Shown here piece after piece: positions 1 to 6,617 of a stretch of 6,923 nucleotides of DNA. Position numbers and translations under genes: made by a program. Origin of the DNA: Aliarcobacter sp. Its GTDB lineage: Bacteria > Campylobacterota > Campylobacteria > Campylobacterales > Arcobacteraceae. Within the stretch, counting starts at the first letter, position 1, and each line of letters opens with the position of its first letter. The notes under the pieces were generated by a model. That model saw only the letters and a program-made list of their open reading frames with translations, was not told the origin of the DNA and did no database searches. Where the stretch lies: positions 1 through 6,923 of the forward strand of contig JALRJW010000279.1 of the NCBI GenBank assembly GCA_023268955.1, written 5' to 3'.

Positions 1-1
1 T

Positions 2-262
2 GGTACTGATGCTTTGAATTATAATTTACTAACTACAACTACAATCACAACGGCAAGTATTTTTGAAAATAAAGTAACCTCAGATTATGATTCTGAAATT
101 AATATTCAGGGTGAAATTGATACTATTTCACAATTAGATGATCAATTAAAAAAGAAAAATAATGATCTTAATATTAATAAAACCAGTTTTAATAGTACAA
201 ATACAATAGAAGTAATAGGAAATGGGATTAATTTACCTACTGATAAGATTCAAGGATTTTAA
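2..262 (+). CDS. C-terminal end of a probable TpsA-type secreted exoprotein (partial)
   Basis: This frame is open to the left edge, so only the last 86 residues are visible. It ends in TAA four bases before a TpsB transporter gene. The visible part is low in complexity and hydrophilic: a Thr-rich run near the edge (LLTTTTITTAS), then an Asp/Asn/Lys-rich stretch, then a short hydrophobic end, IEVIGNGINLPTDKIQGF. There is no membrane segment. TpsA proteins are large beta-helical adhesins, haemolysins or contact-dependent toxins that TpsB exports across the outer membrane. The assignment rests mainly on the tight linkage to tpsB and only weakly on the tail, so the protein's activity cannot be told from this fragment. 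No immunity-type gene lies between it and tpsB, which argues against the tpsA-immunity-tpsB layout of some contact-dependent inhibition loci. An in-frame TTG at 14 is not its start. The true start lies outside the window. Confidence 0.6.
   Translation, partial: GTDALNYNLLTTTTITTASIFENKVTSDYDSEINIQGEIDTISQLDDQLKKKNNDLNINKTSFNSTNTIEVIGNGINLPTDKIQGF
252..257 (+). promoter_or_regulatory. Ribosome binding site of the TpsB gene
   Basis: AAGGAT lies inside the last codons of the upstream gene, 9 nt before the ATG at 267. It supports that start and suggests the TpsB gene is translated from the same message as the probable exoprotein gene. Confidence 0.6.
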
Positions 263-266
263 ATAA

Positions 267-1889
267 ATGAAGCAATTAAATAAAATAATCTTATTGTCTT
301 TCTTGACTTCATCATTACTTTTTAGTGATACTTCTCCAAATATTGGAGATATTGAAAAAGAAATCCCAAAGTTAAATCTAGAAAAAAAGAAATCTTCAAT
401 ACCACAATTTGAAGAAAAAAAACAAAACATAGTTTCTGGGAATGAAAGCGAAAAAACAGTATTCATAAAAAATATTACTTTCATAGGAAATAGTTATTTT
501 AATGACAAATCTTTGTTATATTATTCAAGAAATTATATAAACAAAAACTTAACTTTTAACCAAATCATGGAATTAACTTCCGTTATTACTCAACAATATA
601 GAAAAAAAGGATACTTTGTAGCAAGTGCATATATTCCCAAACAATCTATAAAAGATGGTAATCTAAAAATTGCGATTGTTGAAGGTAGCTATGGTAAGTT
701 TGATATAGATAATGATTCACTTGTAAATAAAAACATCATTAAAAATATATTTAATAAAGTGAAAAAATACGATGACATAATCTCAATAAAAAATCTCCAA
801 AGAGCAATGTTACTAGTAAACGATACACCAGGAGTAGTTATTACAAAAGCAAGAATGAGAGCTGGTGAAGAAGTAGGTACTTCAGACTTTAGTTTCATAA
901 CACGAAAAACAAATCAATATGATGGTTACTATCTGATTGATAATGCAGGAAGTAGATATACAGGTGAATATAGATTAATTTTAGGTTTAAATATTAATTC
1001 TCCTTTTAAAATTGGTGATAAATTCTCATTATCTGGATTAGTTTCAAATGAAACAAATCTTACAAATGCAAGATTAGCATATAGTTTACCTTTAAATTCA
1101 AATGGATTAAGAAGTGAAATTTCATATTCACAAACAGACTATTCTTTAGCTAAAGAATACAAAGATCTAGAAGCAAAAGGTTCTGCTAAAACTTTAGGTA
1201 TAGCTTTTAGTTATCCTATAATAAGAAGTGAATCAGAAAATTTATACTTTAAAACTGGTATCGCTAGAAAACAACTAAAAGATGAACAATTAAATTCAAT
1301 AAATGATTCAAAAAAAGCAACAATATTTAATTTAGGTCTACAATACAATACATCATATTTACTTTACAATCTAAAATCAAAAGATAATATAGGAATCAAC
1401 TTCACTAACGGTGATTTGAATGGTTCATACAATAAAATATCTCTTGATTTAGAAAAAGATACTCAGATTAATGAAAAAATATCCCTTGAATCATCTTTAT
1501 CTTTACAATATTCTATTGATAATAGAAACTTAGATGGAAGTGAGGATTTTTCTATTGGTGGACAAAATGGAGTTAAATTATACCCATCAAGTGAATTAAG
1601 TGCAGAAAATGGTTATTTAGTTAATATTGAAGCAAAATATAAATTACCTTCTATTTATTCAGTTAACACTAGTTTAGGTTTATTTTATGATATAGGAAGG
1701 GTTTACATGGCAGAGAAAACTAGTGATTTTCAAGCTAGAATCCTACAAGATGCAGGAATTGGTTTTTATACCTATTATAGAGATTTTTTTGGTCAAATTC
1801 AAATTGCTTGGAGACTAAATGATGAAGAAATAACAAGTGAACCAAATAGAAATAGTAAAATACTTTTCCAAACTGGAATGATATTTTAA
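267..1889 (+). CDS. TpsB outer-membrane transporter of two-partner secretion (ShlB/FhaC/HecB family)
   Basis: A complete protein of 540 residues, near the usual size for TpsB (about 550-590). It forms the outer-membrane pore that recognises a TpsA exoprotein in the periplasm and moves it to the cell surface. Residues 1-20 are a signal peptide (Lys near the N-terminus, hydrophobic core, ending near LLFS). A Lys/Glu-rich linker (about 21-62) matches the place of the FhaC N-terminal helix. The first POTRA domain (about 64-144) contains the ITFIGN strand and KKGYFVASAYIP. A second POTRA (about 145-212) ends in TPGVVITKARMRAGEEVGTS. The 16-stranded barrel follows. In it, GGQNGVKLYP (431-440) is the counterpart of the VRGY/VRAYP motif of loop 6, and GLFYDIGRVY (471-480) is a typical late strand. 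The protein ends in Phe, as barrels recognised by BAM do. The substrate is presumably the partial exoprotein just upstream. Family assignment is secure; the role (adhesion, haemolysis or other) is unknown. Confidence 0.93.
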   Translation: MKQLNKIILLSFLTSSLLFSDTSPNIGDIEKEIPKLNLEKKKSSIPQFEEKKQNIVSGNESEKTVFIKNITFIGNSYFNDKSLLYYSRNYINKNLTFNQIMELTSVITQQYRKKGYFVASAYIPKQSIKDGNLKIAIVEGSYGKFDIDNDSLVNKNIIKNIFNKVKKYDDIISIKNLQRAMLLVNDTPGVVITKARMRAGEEVGTSDFSFITRKTNQYDGYYLIDNAGSRYTGEYRLILGLNINSPFKIGDKFSLSGLVSNETNLTNARLAYSLPLNSNGLRSEISYSQTDYSLAKEYKDLEAKGSAKTLGIAFSYPIIRSESENLYFKTGIARKQLKDEQLNSINDSKKATIFNLGLQYNTSYLLYNLKSKDNIGINFTNGDLNGSYNKISLDLEKDTQINEKISLESSLSLQYSIDNRNLDGSEDFSIGGQNGVKLYPSSELSAENGYLVNIEAKYKLPSIYSVNTSLGLFYDIGRVYMAEKTSDFQARILQDAGIGFYTYYRDFFGQIQIAWRLNDEEITSEPNRNSKILFQTGMIF

Positions 1890-1892
1890 AAT

Positions 1893-1918
1893 AAAATATT
1901 TCAAAATGAAATATTTTT
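1893..1918 (+). terminator. AT-rich hairpin after the TpsB gene, probable intrinsic terminator
   Basis: AAAATATTTC (1893-1902), loop AAAAT, and GAAATATTTT (1908-1917) form a perfect 10-bp stem 3 nt after the TpsB stop codon. Its right arm ends in a run of five T. The stem has only one G-C pair, so it is weak for a terminator. Its position right after the operon and just before the recA promoter fits a boundary between the secretion locus and the recA block. Confidence 0.5.
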
Positions 1919-1946
1919 ACTTCCTAAAGAAAAAACTCGCTAAAAT
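1916..1946 (+). promoter_or_regulatory. Probable sigma-70 promoter of recA
   Basis: The -10 candidate is TAAAAT at 1941-1946, preceded by GC (cgcTAAAAT). This resembles Campylobacterota -10 elements, in which the -35 box is poorly conserved. A weak -35 candidate, TTTACT (1916-1921), lies 19 nt upstream. Transcription would start near 1953, leaving a leader of about 35 nt. No LexA-type SOS box was recognised, in line with the general absence of LexA from this phylum. Confidence 0.5.
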
Positions 1947-1975
1947 TTCCACATATAAAAAATAAACCATCAAAT

Positions 1976-1980
1976 AGGAA
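1976..1980 (+). promoter_or_regulatory. Ribosome binding site of recA
   Basis: AGGAA ends 6 nt before the ATG at 1987 and supports that start, which also gives the N-terminus expected for RecA (MDDNQKKSLELA). Confidence 0.65.
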
Positions 1981-1986
1981 AAATTT

Positions 1987-3033
1987 ATGGATGATAATCA
2001 AAAAAAATCACTAGAATTAGCAATAAAACAAATTGACAAAACGTTTGGTAAAGGTACTTTAATTAGACTTGGGGATAAAGAAGTTATTCCAACTGAATCT
2101 ATATCTACAGGTTCTTTAGGACTTGATTTAGCTTTAGGTGTTGGAGGAATTCCAAAGGGTAGAGTTATTGAAATCTATGGACCTGAGTCTTCAGGTAAAA
2201 CAACTCTTACACTTCATGCAATTGCTGAGTGTCAAAAAGCGGGCGGTGTTTGTGCGTTTATTGATGCAGAACATGCTTTAGATGTAGTTTATGCTAAAAA
2301 TTTAGGTGTAGATACTGATAACTTACTTGTTTCTCAACCAGATTTTGGAGAACAAGCTTTAGAAATTCTTGAAACTGTTATTAGATCAGGTGCTGTTAAT
2401 TTAATCGTTGTTGACTCAGTTGCTGCATTAACTCCAAAAGTTGAGATTGATGGAGATATGGATGACCAACAAGTTGGTGTTCAAGCTAGACTTATGAGTA
2501 AAGCTCTTAGAAAAATAACTGGTTTATTAAATAAAATGAACTGTACAGTTATTTTCATCAATCAAATCAGAATGAAAATTGGTATGACAGGTTATGGAAG
2601 TCCTGAAACAACAACAGGTGGAAATGCACTTAAATTCTACTCTTCAGTTAGACTTGACATTAGAAGAATTGCAACTTTAAAACAAGGTGAAAATTCGATT
2701 GGAAATAGAGTTAAAGTTAAAGTTGTAAAAAACAAAGTTGCAGCACCATTTAAACAAGCTGAATTTGATATTATGTTTGGAGAAGGTATTTCTAAAACTG
2801 GTGAATTAGTTGATTATGGTGTTAAACTTGACATTGTTGATAAAGCAGGAGCTTGGTTTAGCTACGGTGATTCAAAAATTGGTCAAGGTAAAGAAAATGC
2901 TAAAGTATTCTTAAAAGACAATCCTGAAATTGCAAAAGAAATTGAAGGAAAAATTTTAGAAGCAATGGGTATGAACGATTCTATAATCCAAGGTGAAGTA
3001 GAAAATGAATCAGAAGAAGAATTTGACGAATAA
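1987..3033 (+). CDS. recA: Recombinase RecA
   Basis: A complete protein of 348 residues, normal for RecA. It is a cytoplasmic, DNA-dependent ATPase that polymerises on single-stranded DNA and catalyses strand exchange in recombinational repair and natural transformation. The Walker A motif is GPESSGKTT (65-73). The catalytic Glu is in FIDAEHALD (Glu95), and Walker B is LIVVD (139-143). DNA-binding loop L1 lies near 152-164. NQIRMKIG followed by the L2 loop with PETTTGGNALKFY lies at 192-218. L2 has GMTGYGSPE where E. coli has GVMFGNPE, one residue longer. The core ends with KAGAWFSYG (286-294), followed by the C-terminal domain and an acidic tail, EVENESEEEFDE, which in E. coli moderates DNA binding. 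All key residues are present and no intein interrupts the gene. It is followed 154 nt later by eno on the same strand. Confidence 0.99.
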   Translation: MDDNQKKSLELAIKQIDKTFGKGTLIRLGDKEVIPTESISTGSLGLDLALGVGGIPKGRVIEIYGPESSGKTTLTLHAIAECQKAGGVCAFIDAEHALDVVYAKNLGVDTDNLLVSQPDFGEQALEILETVIRSGAVNLIVVDSVAALTPKVEIDGDMDDQQVGVQARLMSKALRKITGLLNKMNCTVIFINQIRMKIGMTGYGSPETTTGGNALKFYSSVRLDIRRIATLKQGENSIGNRVKVKVVKNKVAAPFKQAEFDIMFGEGISKTGELVDYGVKLDIVDKAGAWFSYGDSKIGQGKENAKVFLKDNPEIAKEIEGKILEAMGMNDSIIQGEVENESEEEFDE

Positions 3034-3066
3034 GATATAAAGAAATATCAAAAAACTCTCACTATA

Positions 3067-3089
3067 TGCAAGAAGATTTCCTTCTTGCA
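3067..3089 (+). terminator. Perfect hairpin between recA and eno, possible terminator or processing site
   Basis: TGCAAGAAG (3067-3075), loop ATTTC, and CTTCTTGCA (3081-3089) form a perfect 9-bp stem with four G-C pairs, the most stable hairpin seen in the window. It starts 33 nt after the recA stop. No T-run follows on either strand within a few bases, so it is not a standard intrinsic terminator. It may instead protect the 3' end of the recA message or mark a processing point before the eno promoter. Confidence 0.4.
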
Positions 3090-3123
3090 GAAACTACAAA
3101 AAACACTCTTTTAACACAAAAGC

Positions 3124-3150
3124 TTTAAGCAAACAAAATTTAGATATAAT
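3124..3150 (+). promoter_or_regulatory. Probable promoter of eno and the two downstream genes
   Basis: A consensus -10 box TATAAT lies at 3145-3150, 15 nt after TTTAAGC (3124-3130). TTTAAG resembles the -35 sequence reported for Campylobacter promoters. Transcription from about 3157 would leave a leader of about 30 nt. This box suggests that eno and the coupled genes behind it are transcribed independently of recA. Confidence 0.6.
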
Positions 3151-3176
3151 CAGCGCAATTATAGAAAAATATATTT

Positions 3177-3190
3177 AGGAGACCTACGTG
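3177..3190 (+). promoter_or_regulatory. Ribosome binding site that fixes the GTG start of eno
   Basis: AGGAGA (3177-3182) is the strongest Shine-Dalgarno match in the window and lies 5 nt before GTG at 3188. No in-frame ATG lies close by, and the GTG gives the N-terminus expected of enolase, so the start is well supported. Confidence 0.75.
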
Positions 3191-4462
3191 GTATTTATTG
3201 ATAACGTATACGCAGATGAAGTATTAGATTCAAGAGGAAATCCTACAGTTAGAGCAACTGTAATCTTAAGTGATGGAACAAAAGAAAGTGCAATCGTTCC
3301 AAGTGGTGCTTCAACAGGTAAAAGAGAAGCATTAGAATTAAGAGATGGTGACAATAGATTTTTAGGTAAAGGTGTTTTAAAAGCAGTTGAAAATGTAAAC
3401 ACTGTAATCGCAAATGAATTAATTGGTTTAAGTCCATTTAATCAAGCAGAAGTTGATGCAACTATGAAAGATATTGATGGTACTCACAACTATTCAAACT
3501 TAGGTGCAAATGCTGTTTTAGGTGTATCTATGGCAGTTGCTAGAGCAGCAGCTAGTTCATTAAAAATGCCTCTATACAGATATTTAGGTGGAGCAAATGC
3601 AATAGTTATGCCTGTTCCTATGTTTAATATCATCAATGGTGGAGAACATGCAAACAATTCTGTAGATTTCCAAGAATATATGGTTATGCCTGTTGGATTT
3701 GAGAATTTCAATGAAGGTTTAAGAGCTGTTGCTGAAGTTTATCAACACTTAAAAAAAGTTATTGATAAAATGGGAGAATCAACTGCTGTTGGTGATGAGG
3801 GTGGATTTGCTCCAAACTTAAAATCAAACGAAGAACCAATCTCTGTAATCATGAAAGCAATTGAGAAAGCTGGATACAAAGCAGGTGAGCAAATTGCAAT
3901 TGCACTTGATGTTGCAGCTTCTGAGTTAATCAACGATGAAGGTAAATATGAATTAAAAGGTGAAGGAAGAACTCTAACTTCAGCTGAGTTAGTAGACTAC
4001 TACGCTGACCTTTGTGCAAAATATCCTATCGTATCTATTGAAGATGGATTAAGTGAAGATGATTGGGATGGATGGAAAATCTTAACTGACAAAATTGGTA
4101 AAAAAGTTCAATTAGTTGGAGATGATTTATTTGTTACTAATGCATCAATTTTAGCAGAAGGAATTGCAAAAGGAATTGCTAACGCTGTTTTAATCAAACC
4201 AAATCAAATTGGTTCAGTTTCTGAAACTATGCAAACTATTAGATTAGCTCAAAGAAACAACTACAACTGTGTAATGTCTCACAGATCAGGTGAATCAGAA
4301 GATGCATTTATCGCTGATTTTGCAGTTGCTTTAAACTGTGGTCAAATCAAAACTGGTTCAACAGCTAGATCTGATAGAATCGCTAAATACAATAGATTAT
4401 TAGAAATCGGTTCTGAAATTGGATATGCTGAATATTTAGGAAAACAACCTTTCTCTAAATAA
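3188..4462 (+). CDS. eno: Enolase (phosphopyruvate hydratase)
   Basis: A complete protein of 424 residues with a GTG start. It interconverts 2-phosphoglycerate and phosphoenolpyruvate in the cytoplasm. In Campylobacterota this serves mainly gluconeogenesis and supply of phosphoenolpyruvate. Motifs seen are DSRGNPTV (14-21), the mobile loop SGASTG (39-44) and FQEYMVMP with Glu163. The catalytic acid/base Glu204 is in GDEGGFAPN. Magnesium ligands are Asp241 (ALDVAASE), Glu285 (SIEDGLSEDDW) and Asp312 (GDDLFVTN). The catalytic base Lys337 is in the signature LIKPNQIGSVSETM, and the substrate-binding SHRSGE is at 364-369. Residue roles are carried over from studied enolases. Nothing is missing or truncated. 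It has its own promoter-like sequence, and its stop lies 5 nt before the next gene, so it probably leads a three-gene unit. Confidence 0.99.
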   Translation: MVFIDNVYADEVLDSRGNPTVRATVILSDGTKESAIVPSGASTGKREALELRDGDNRFLGKGVLKAVENVNTVIANELIGLSPFNQAEVDATMKDIDGTHNYSNLGANAVLGVSMAVARAAASSLKMPLYRYLGGANAIVMPVPMFNIINGGEHANNSVDFQEYMVMPVGFENFNEGLRAVAEVYQHLKKVIDKMGESTAVGDEGGFAPNLKSNEEPISVIMKAIEKAGYKAGEQIAIALDVAASELINDEGKYELKGEGRTLTSAELVDYYADLCAKYPIVSIEDGLSEDDWDGWKILTDKIGKKVQLVGDDLFVTNASILAEGIAKGIANAVLIKPNQIGSVSETMQTIRLAQRNNYNCVMSHRSGESEDAFIADFAVALNCGQIKTGSTARSDRIAKYNRLLEIGSEIGYAEYLGKQPFSK

Positions 4463-4467
4463 TTTAA

Positions 4468-4716
4468 ATGCCTAGAACAAAAAGAAACACATCAACTAAA
4501 AAATTCATCGTAATTGCAATAAGTTCTATTGCTTTTACGATGTTTCTTAGCTATCATGTTTCTATTATTTTGTTTGGTGAAAACTCTTTGGAAGTTTATT
4601 CGGATTTAAAAGATAAAAAAGTTTATCTTGAAAATGAGATTCTTAGACTTCAAAAAGAGAATGCCAATCTACAAAAAGAGTATTTTGAACTAAAAAACCT
4701 GGAGCCTGAACAATGA
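4468..4716 (+). CDS. Small single-span coiled-coil membrane protein, DivIC/FtsB-like (septum formation initiator type)
   Basis: An 82-residue protein. A basic N-terminus (MPRTKRNTSTKK) is followed by one membrane segment (about 13-36) and a heptad-like coiled coil (about 41-78: SLEVYSDL, LENEILRLQKENANLQKE). This is the architecture of FtsB/DivIC, which sit in the inner membrane with the coil in the periplasm and link divisome proteins in septal cell-wall synthesis. The protein is short and lacks the conserved region that follows the coil in typical FtsB, so the call rests on architecture and on gene order. Equivalent small genes follow eno in Campylobacter and Helicobacter (recalled as Cj1671c and HP0155). 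The start lies 5 nt after the eno stop without a clear Shine-Dalgarno sequence, suggesting translation coupled to eno. Its stop overlaps the next start (ATGA). Confidence 0.7.
   Translation: MPRTKRNTSTKKFIVIAISSIAFTMFLSYHVSIILFGENSLEVYSDLKDKKVYLENEILRLQKENANLQKEYFELKNLEPEQ
4701..4716 (+). promoter_or_regulatory. Ribosome binding site and ATGA stop-start overlap
   Basis: GGAG (4701-4704) lies 8 nt before the ATG at 4713. The ATGA overlap (start 4713-4715, stop 4714-4716) couples translation of the small membrane protein and the AMIN protein, a sign that they act in the same place or process. Confidence 0.65.
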
Positions 4717-5429
4717 AAAAACTATCTTTAATTACTCTATCTTTATTTGCAGCAATTTCATTAGAAGCAAGGGAAAACCCCTTTGTATCTACTAATGCCT
4801 ATGAAGAAGAGAAAGCTAGAATTATTGAACAAAATGCTATTGATGCTCAAGCAGCTCAATCAGAAGCATACATAAAAGAGATGCAAAAAATGATGGAAAG
4901 CATCAGACCTGATGGAACTTTACCTGAAAAAAAACCAGTAGTTCAAGAACCTAAAAAAGAAATTGTTACTAAAGATGAAATAAAAGAGCTTCTTAAAAAT
5001 GTTGAAAAACAAAATGCTGTTAAAACTCAACAAATTGTAAAAAAAGAACTTGAAAAAGCTAAAGAAGATCAAACTACAAAAGAAGTTGTTTTTGTTAAAC
5101 CAAGAACTGATATTCAAGTTGAAGACAAAACAATCAAACCTTTACCTTATGTAGAAATTTCATACAATGATAATTCTTTATCAATTAATACAAATTATGA
5201 GATGAAAAAAAGCTTTAATCTTGAAAGTGAAAATAAAATTATAGTTGATTTTGAAGCTACTAAGAAATTTACTACTAAGAAAAATGAATTATCAAGTGAA
5301 AATTTTAAAACAGTAGTAATTGGTAATCACCAAGAAAAAAACTTCTTTAGGGTAGTTGTTAAAACTTCAAACAAACCATCTTCTTATAAAATCTCTAAAG
5401 AAAATGGTTCAGTAAAAATCTCAAACTAA
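4713..5429 (+). CDS. Periplasmic AMIN-domain protein
   Basis: A complete protein of 238 residues. Residues 1-19 are a signal peptide (MKKLSLITLSLFAAISLEA), followed by RENPF, a segment often seen just after the signal peptide in Campylobacterota AMIN proteins. A helical, Glu/Lys/Gln-rich middle (about 30-125) probably forms an extended or coiled-coil spacer. The C-terminal part (about 144-236) has the alternating beta pattern of an AMIN domain: VEISYND..LSINT, KSFNLES.NKIIVDFE, FFRVVVKTS, SYKISKENGSVKIS. AMIN domains bind envelope structures such as peptidoglycan and target amidases or secretins; no amidase or secretin domain is attached here. It is the positional counterpart of C. jejuni Cj1670c (CgpA, a glycoprotein). 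I found no D/E-x-N-x-S/T glycosylation site in it. Coupling to a DivIC-like protein suggests a cell-wall or division role, which is inference. Its last 9 bases overlap the end of the convergent antiporter gene. Confidence 0.8.
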   Translation: MKKLSLITLSLFAAISLEARENPFVSTNAYEEEKARIIEQNAIDAQAAQSEAYIKEMQKMMESIRPDGTLPEKKPVVQEPKKEIVTKDEIKELLKNVEKQNAVKTQQIVKKELEKAKEDQTTKEVVFVKPRTDIQVEDKTIKPLPYVEISYNDNSLSINTNYEMKKSFNLESENKIIVDFEATKKFTTKKNELSSENFKTVVIGNHQEKNFFRVVVKTSNKPSSYKISKENGSVKISN

Positions 5430-6593
5430 TTTTTTAGTTTTTTCTTTATTATTAATTAGAGTAGATAATACTCTAATTATTAACATAACAATCAATACTT
5501 CTAATATTGCTGCTAAGATAAATGCATAATAAAACTCTTGGGTAATCGAATGATTATTGTAAGCAATTGTAGTAACTGCGATTAAAAGTGTTAATGGCAT
5601 AGAATGAGAAAGTCCAAGCATATAAAACTTATTTAAGCCTAAATCTTTTATAAACAATGCTGAAGCTACAAACCTTATAGCAATCATTGCTATTACAACT
5701 AAAAATGCTTTTTTAACTAATTCAATATCCAATATAGCCTCAATTTCTATGGATGCACCAACAGAAATAAAGAAAATAGGAACTAACCAACCAAATCCAA
5801 AGTGTTCTAATTTATGAGGTAATTGCTTATTATGTTCTTCAAAGAATGTTGTAATAAACATACCTGCAATAAATGCTCCAAATGCAACCTCTAAATGCAA
5901 GTAAAGCATAACTGTAATCATTAAAAAGAATATCGCCATAGAAATTCTAATATCTTGTTCTTGATGATCATTTTCAGGCATAAGATAATGTTTAATTTCA
6001 GGATACCACCAAACAAAATTATGGAACAATTTATAAACAATAAACATAGCTACAAGGAATGATACAAACAAAATCATAGCTTTATAAAATTCGTAATTTA
6101 ATCCGAATTCTAAAGCAGCTGAAACTGCTGTAAGTGCAAAAATTGATACGATTTCTCCAATCAATCCAACAATTATTGCAAGTCTAATCCACTCAACATC
6201 ACCATACTCTTTTTTTAGTGCTGCCAAAATTCCAATTGAAATTAATGGTAATACAACAATGAATATTTTCCCTAAATCAAGATATAAAGCTATAACTGTC
6301 GATAGTGAGAATAAAACAACGTTATATAGTATTGATTTACGTAATAAAGTTGGAGTAATATTTAATATCTTTTTTAAGTCAACTTCAAGTCCAGCTAAAA
6401 ACATCAAGTATAAAAAACCTAGTTCTGCAACAAGATGCAATATTGCATGCTCAGTTATAAAAGCAAAATATGCAGCAATAGCACCAAGTATTATTTCTAA
6501 AGGGATAGTAGGAAGTTTTGTAAACTTACTTAATAATGGCGAAGAGAATATAATCAATGATAAGGATATAATTATTAATATTTCTTCACTCAT
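5421..6593 (-). CDS. CPA2-family (Kef/NapA-type) cation:proton antiporter
   Basis: A complete inner-membrane protein of 390 residues, strongly hydrophobic with about 12-13 membrane segments. It exchanges Na+ or K+ for protons, serving ion and pH balance. Family signs are LPTIPLEIILGAIAA (27-41), the highly conserved ELGFLYLMFLAGLEVDL (57-73), and the late core segment VAFGAFIAGMF...LEHFGFGWLVPIFFISVGASIE (about 236-283). Length equals the transport core alone: no RCK/TrkA-N domain follows, so it is NapA-like and not a complete KefB/KefC. At the place where CPA2 exchangers usually carry Asp-Asp in the ion-binding helix, this one reads GLIGEIVSIF, that is Gly-Glu (Glu147). This may change ion coupling. 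The ATG at 6591-6593 is preceded by AGGT about 6 nt upstream. It lies 24 nt downstream of bioB on the same strand, so the two are probably co-transcribed. Substrate ion is unknown. Confidence 0.9.
   Translation of the reverse strand: MSEEILIIISLSLIIFSSPLLSKFTKLPTIPLEIILGAIAAYFAFITEHAILHLVAELGFLYLMFLAGLEVDLKKILNITPTLLRKSILYNVVLFSLSTVIALYLDLGKIFIVVLPLISIGILAALKKEYGDVEWIRLAIIVGLIGEIVSIFALTAVSAALEFGLNYEFYKAMILFVSFLVAMFIVYKLFHNFVWWYPEIKHYLMPENDHQEQDIRISMAIFFLMITVMLYLHLEVAFGAFIAGMFITTFFEEHNKQLPHKLEHFGFGWLVPIFFISVGASIEIEAILDIELVKKAFLVVIAMIAIRFVASALFIKDLGLNKFYMLGLSHSMPLTLLIAVTTIAYNNHSITQEFYYAFILAAILEVLIVMLIIRVLSTLINNKEKTKKLV
5423..5450 (+). terminator. Probable bidirectional terminator at the convergent gene ends
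   Basis: AAACTAA (5423-5429), loop TTTT, and TTAGTTT (5434-5440) form a 7-bp stem, followed on the plus strand by the T-rich tail TTTCTTTATT. On the minus strand the same hairpin is followed by GAGATTTTTACT, which also contains five T. It spans the stop codons of both the AMIN gene and the antiporter. The stem is short and AT-rich, so strength is uncertain. Confidence 0.45.
5453..5479 (-). repeat. Inverted repeat within the 3' end of the antiporter gene
   Basis: TAATTAGAGTA (5453-5463), loop GATAA, and TACTCTAATTA (5469-5479) form a perfect 11-bp stem inside the codons for the last membrane segment. In the minus-strand message it lies 30 nt before the stop codon and no T-run follows directly. 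It may form a back-up structure with the neighbouring terminator-like hairpin, or may be chance in AT-rich DNA. Confidence 0.4.
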
Positions 6594-6617
6594 TTTAGTA
6601 CCTATTTATTTTTTGTA

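Noticed and set aside
2..1889. A contact-dependent inhibition (CdiA/CdiB) locus
   Set aside because: No VENN-type motif or toxin-like C-terminus is visible, and only 4 nt separate the exoprotein from TpsB, leaving no room for an immunity gene. An immunity gene elsewhere cannot be excluded.
1893..1918. An operator palindrome (for example an SOS or Fur-type site) upstream of recA
   Set aside because: The perfect inverted repeat lies right after the TpsB stop and about 23 nt upstream of the recA -10 box. It does not match a LexA or Fur consensus, and a terminator explains it more simply.
3066..3128. A 20-codon ATG frame between recA and eno (begins MQEDFLLAE)
   Set aside because: It has no ribosome binding site, lies over the hairpin arms and has no recognisable product. 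A frame of this length is expected by chance.
3490..3933. Minus-strand frames of 63-73 codons inside eno
   Set aside because: They are shadows of the enolase coding sequence, without ribosome binding sites or recognisable products.
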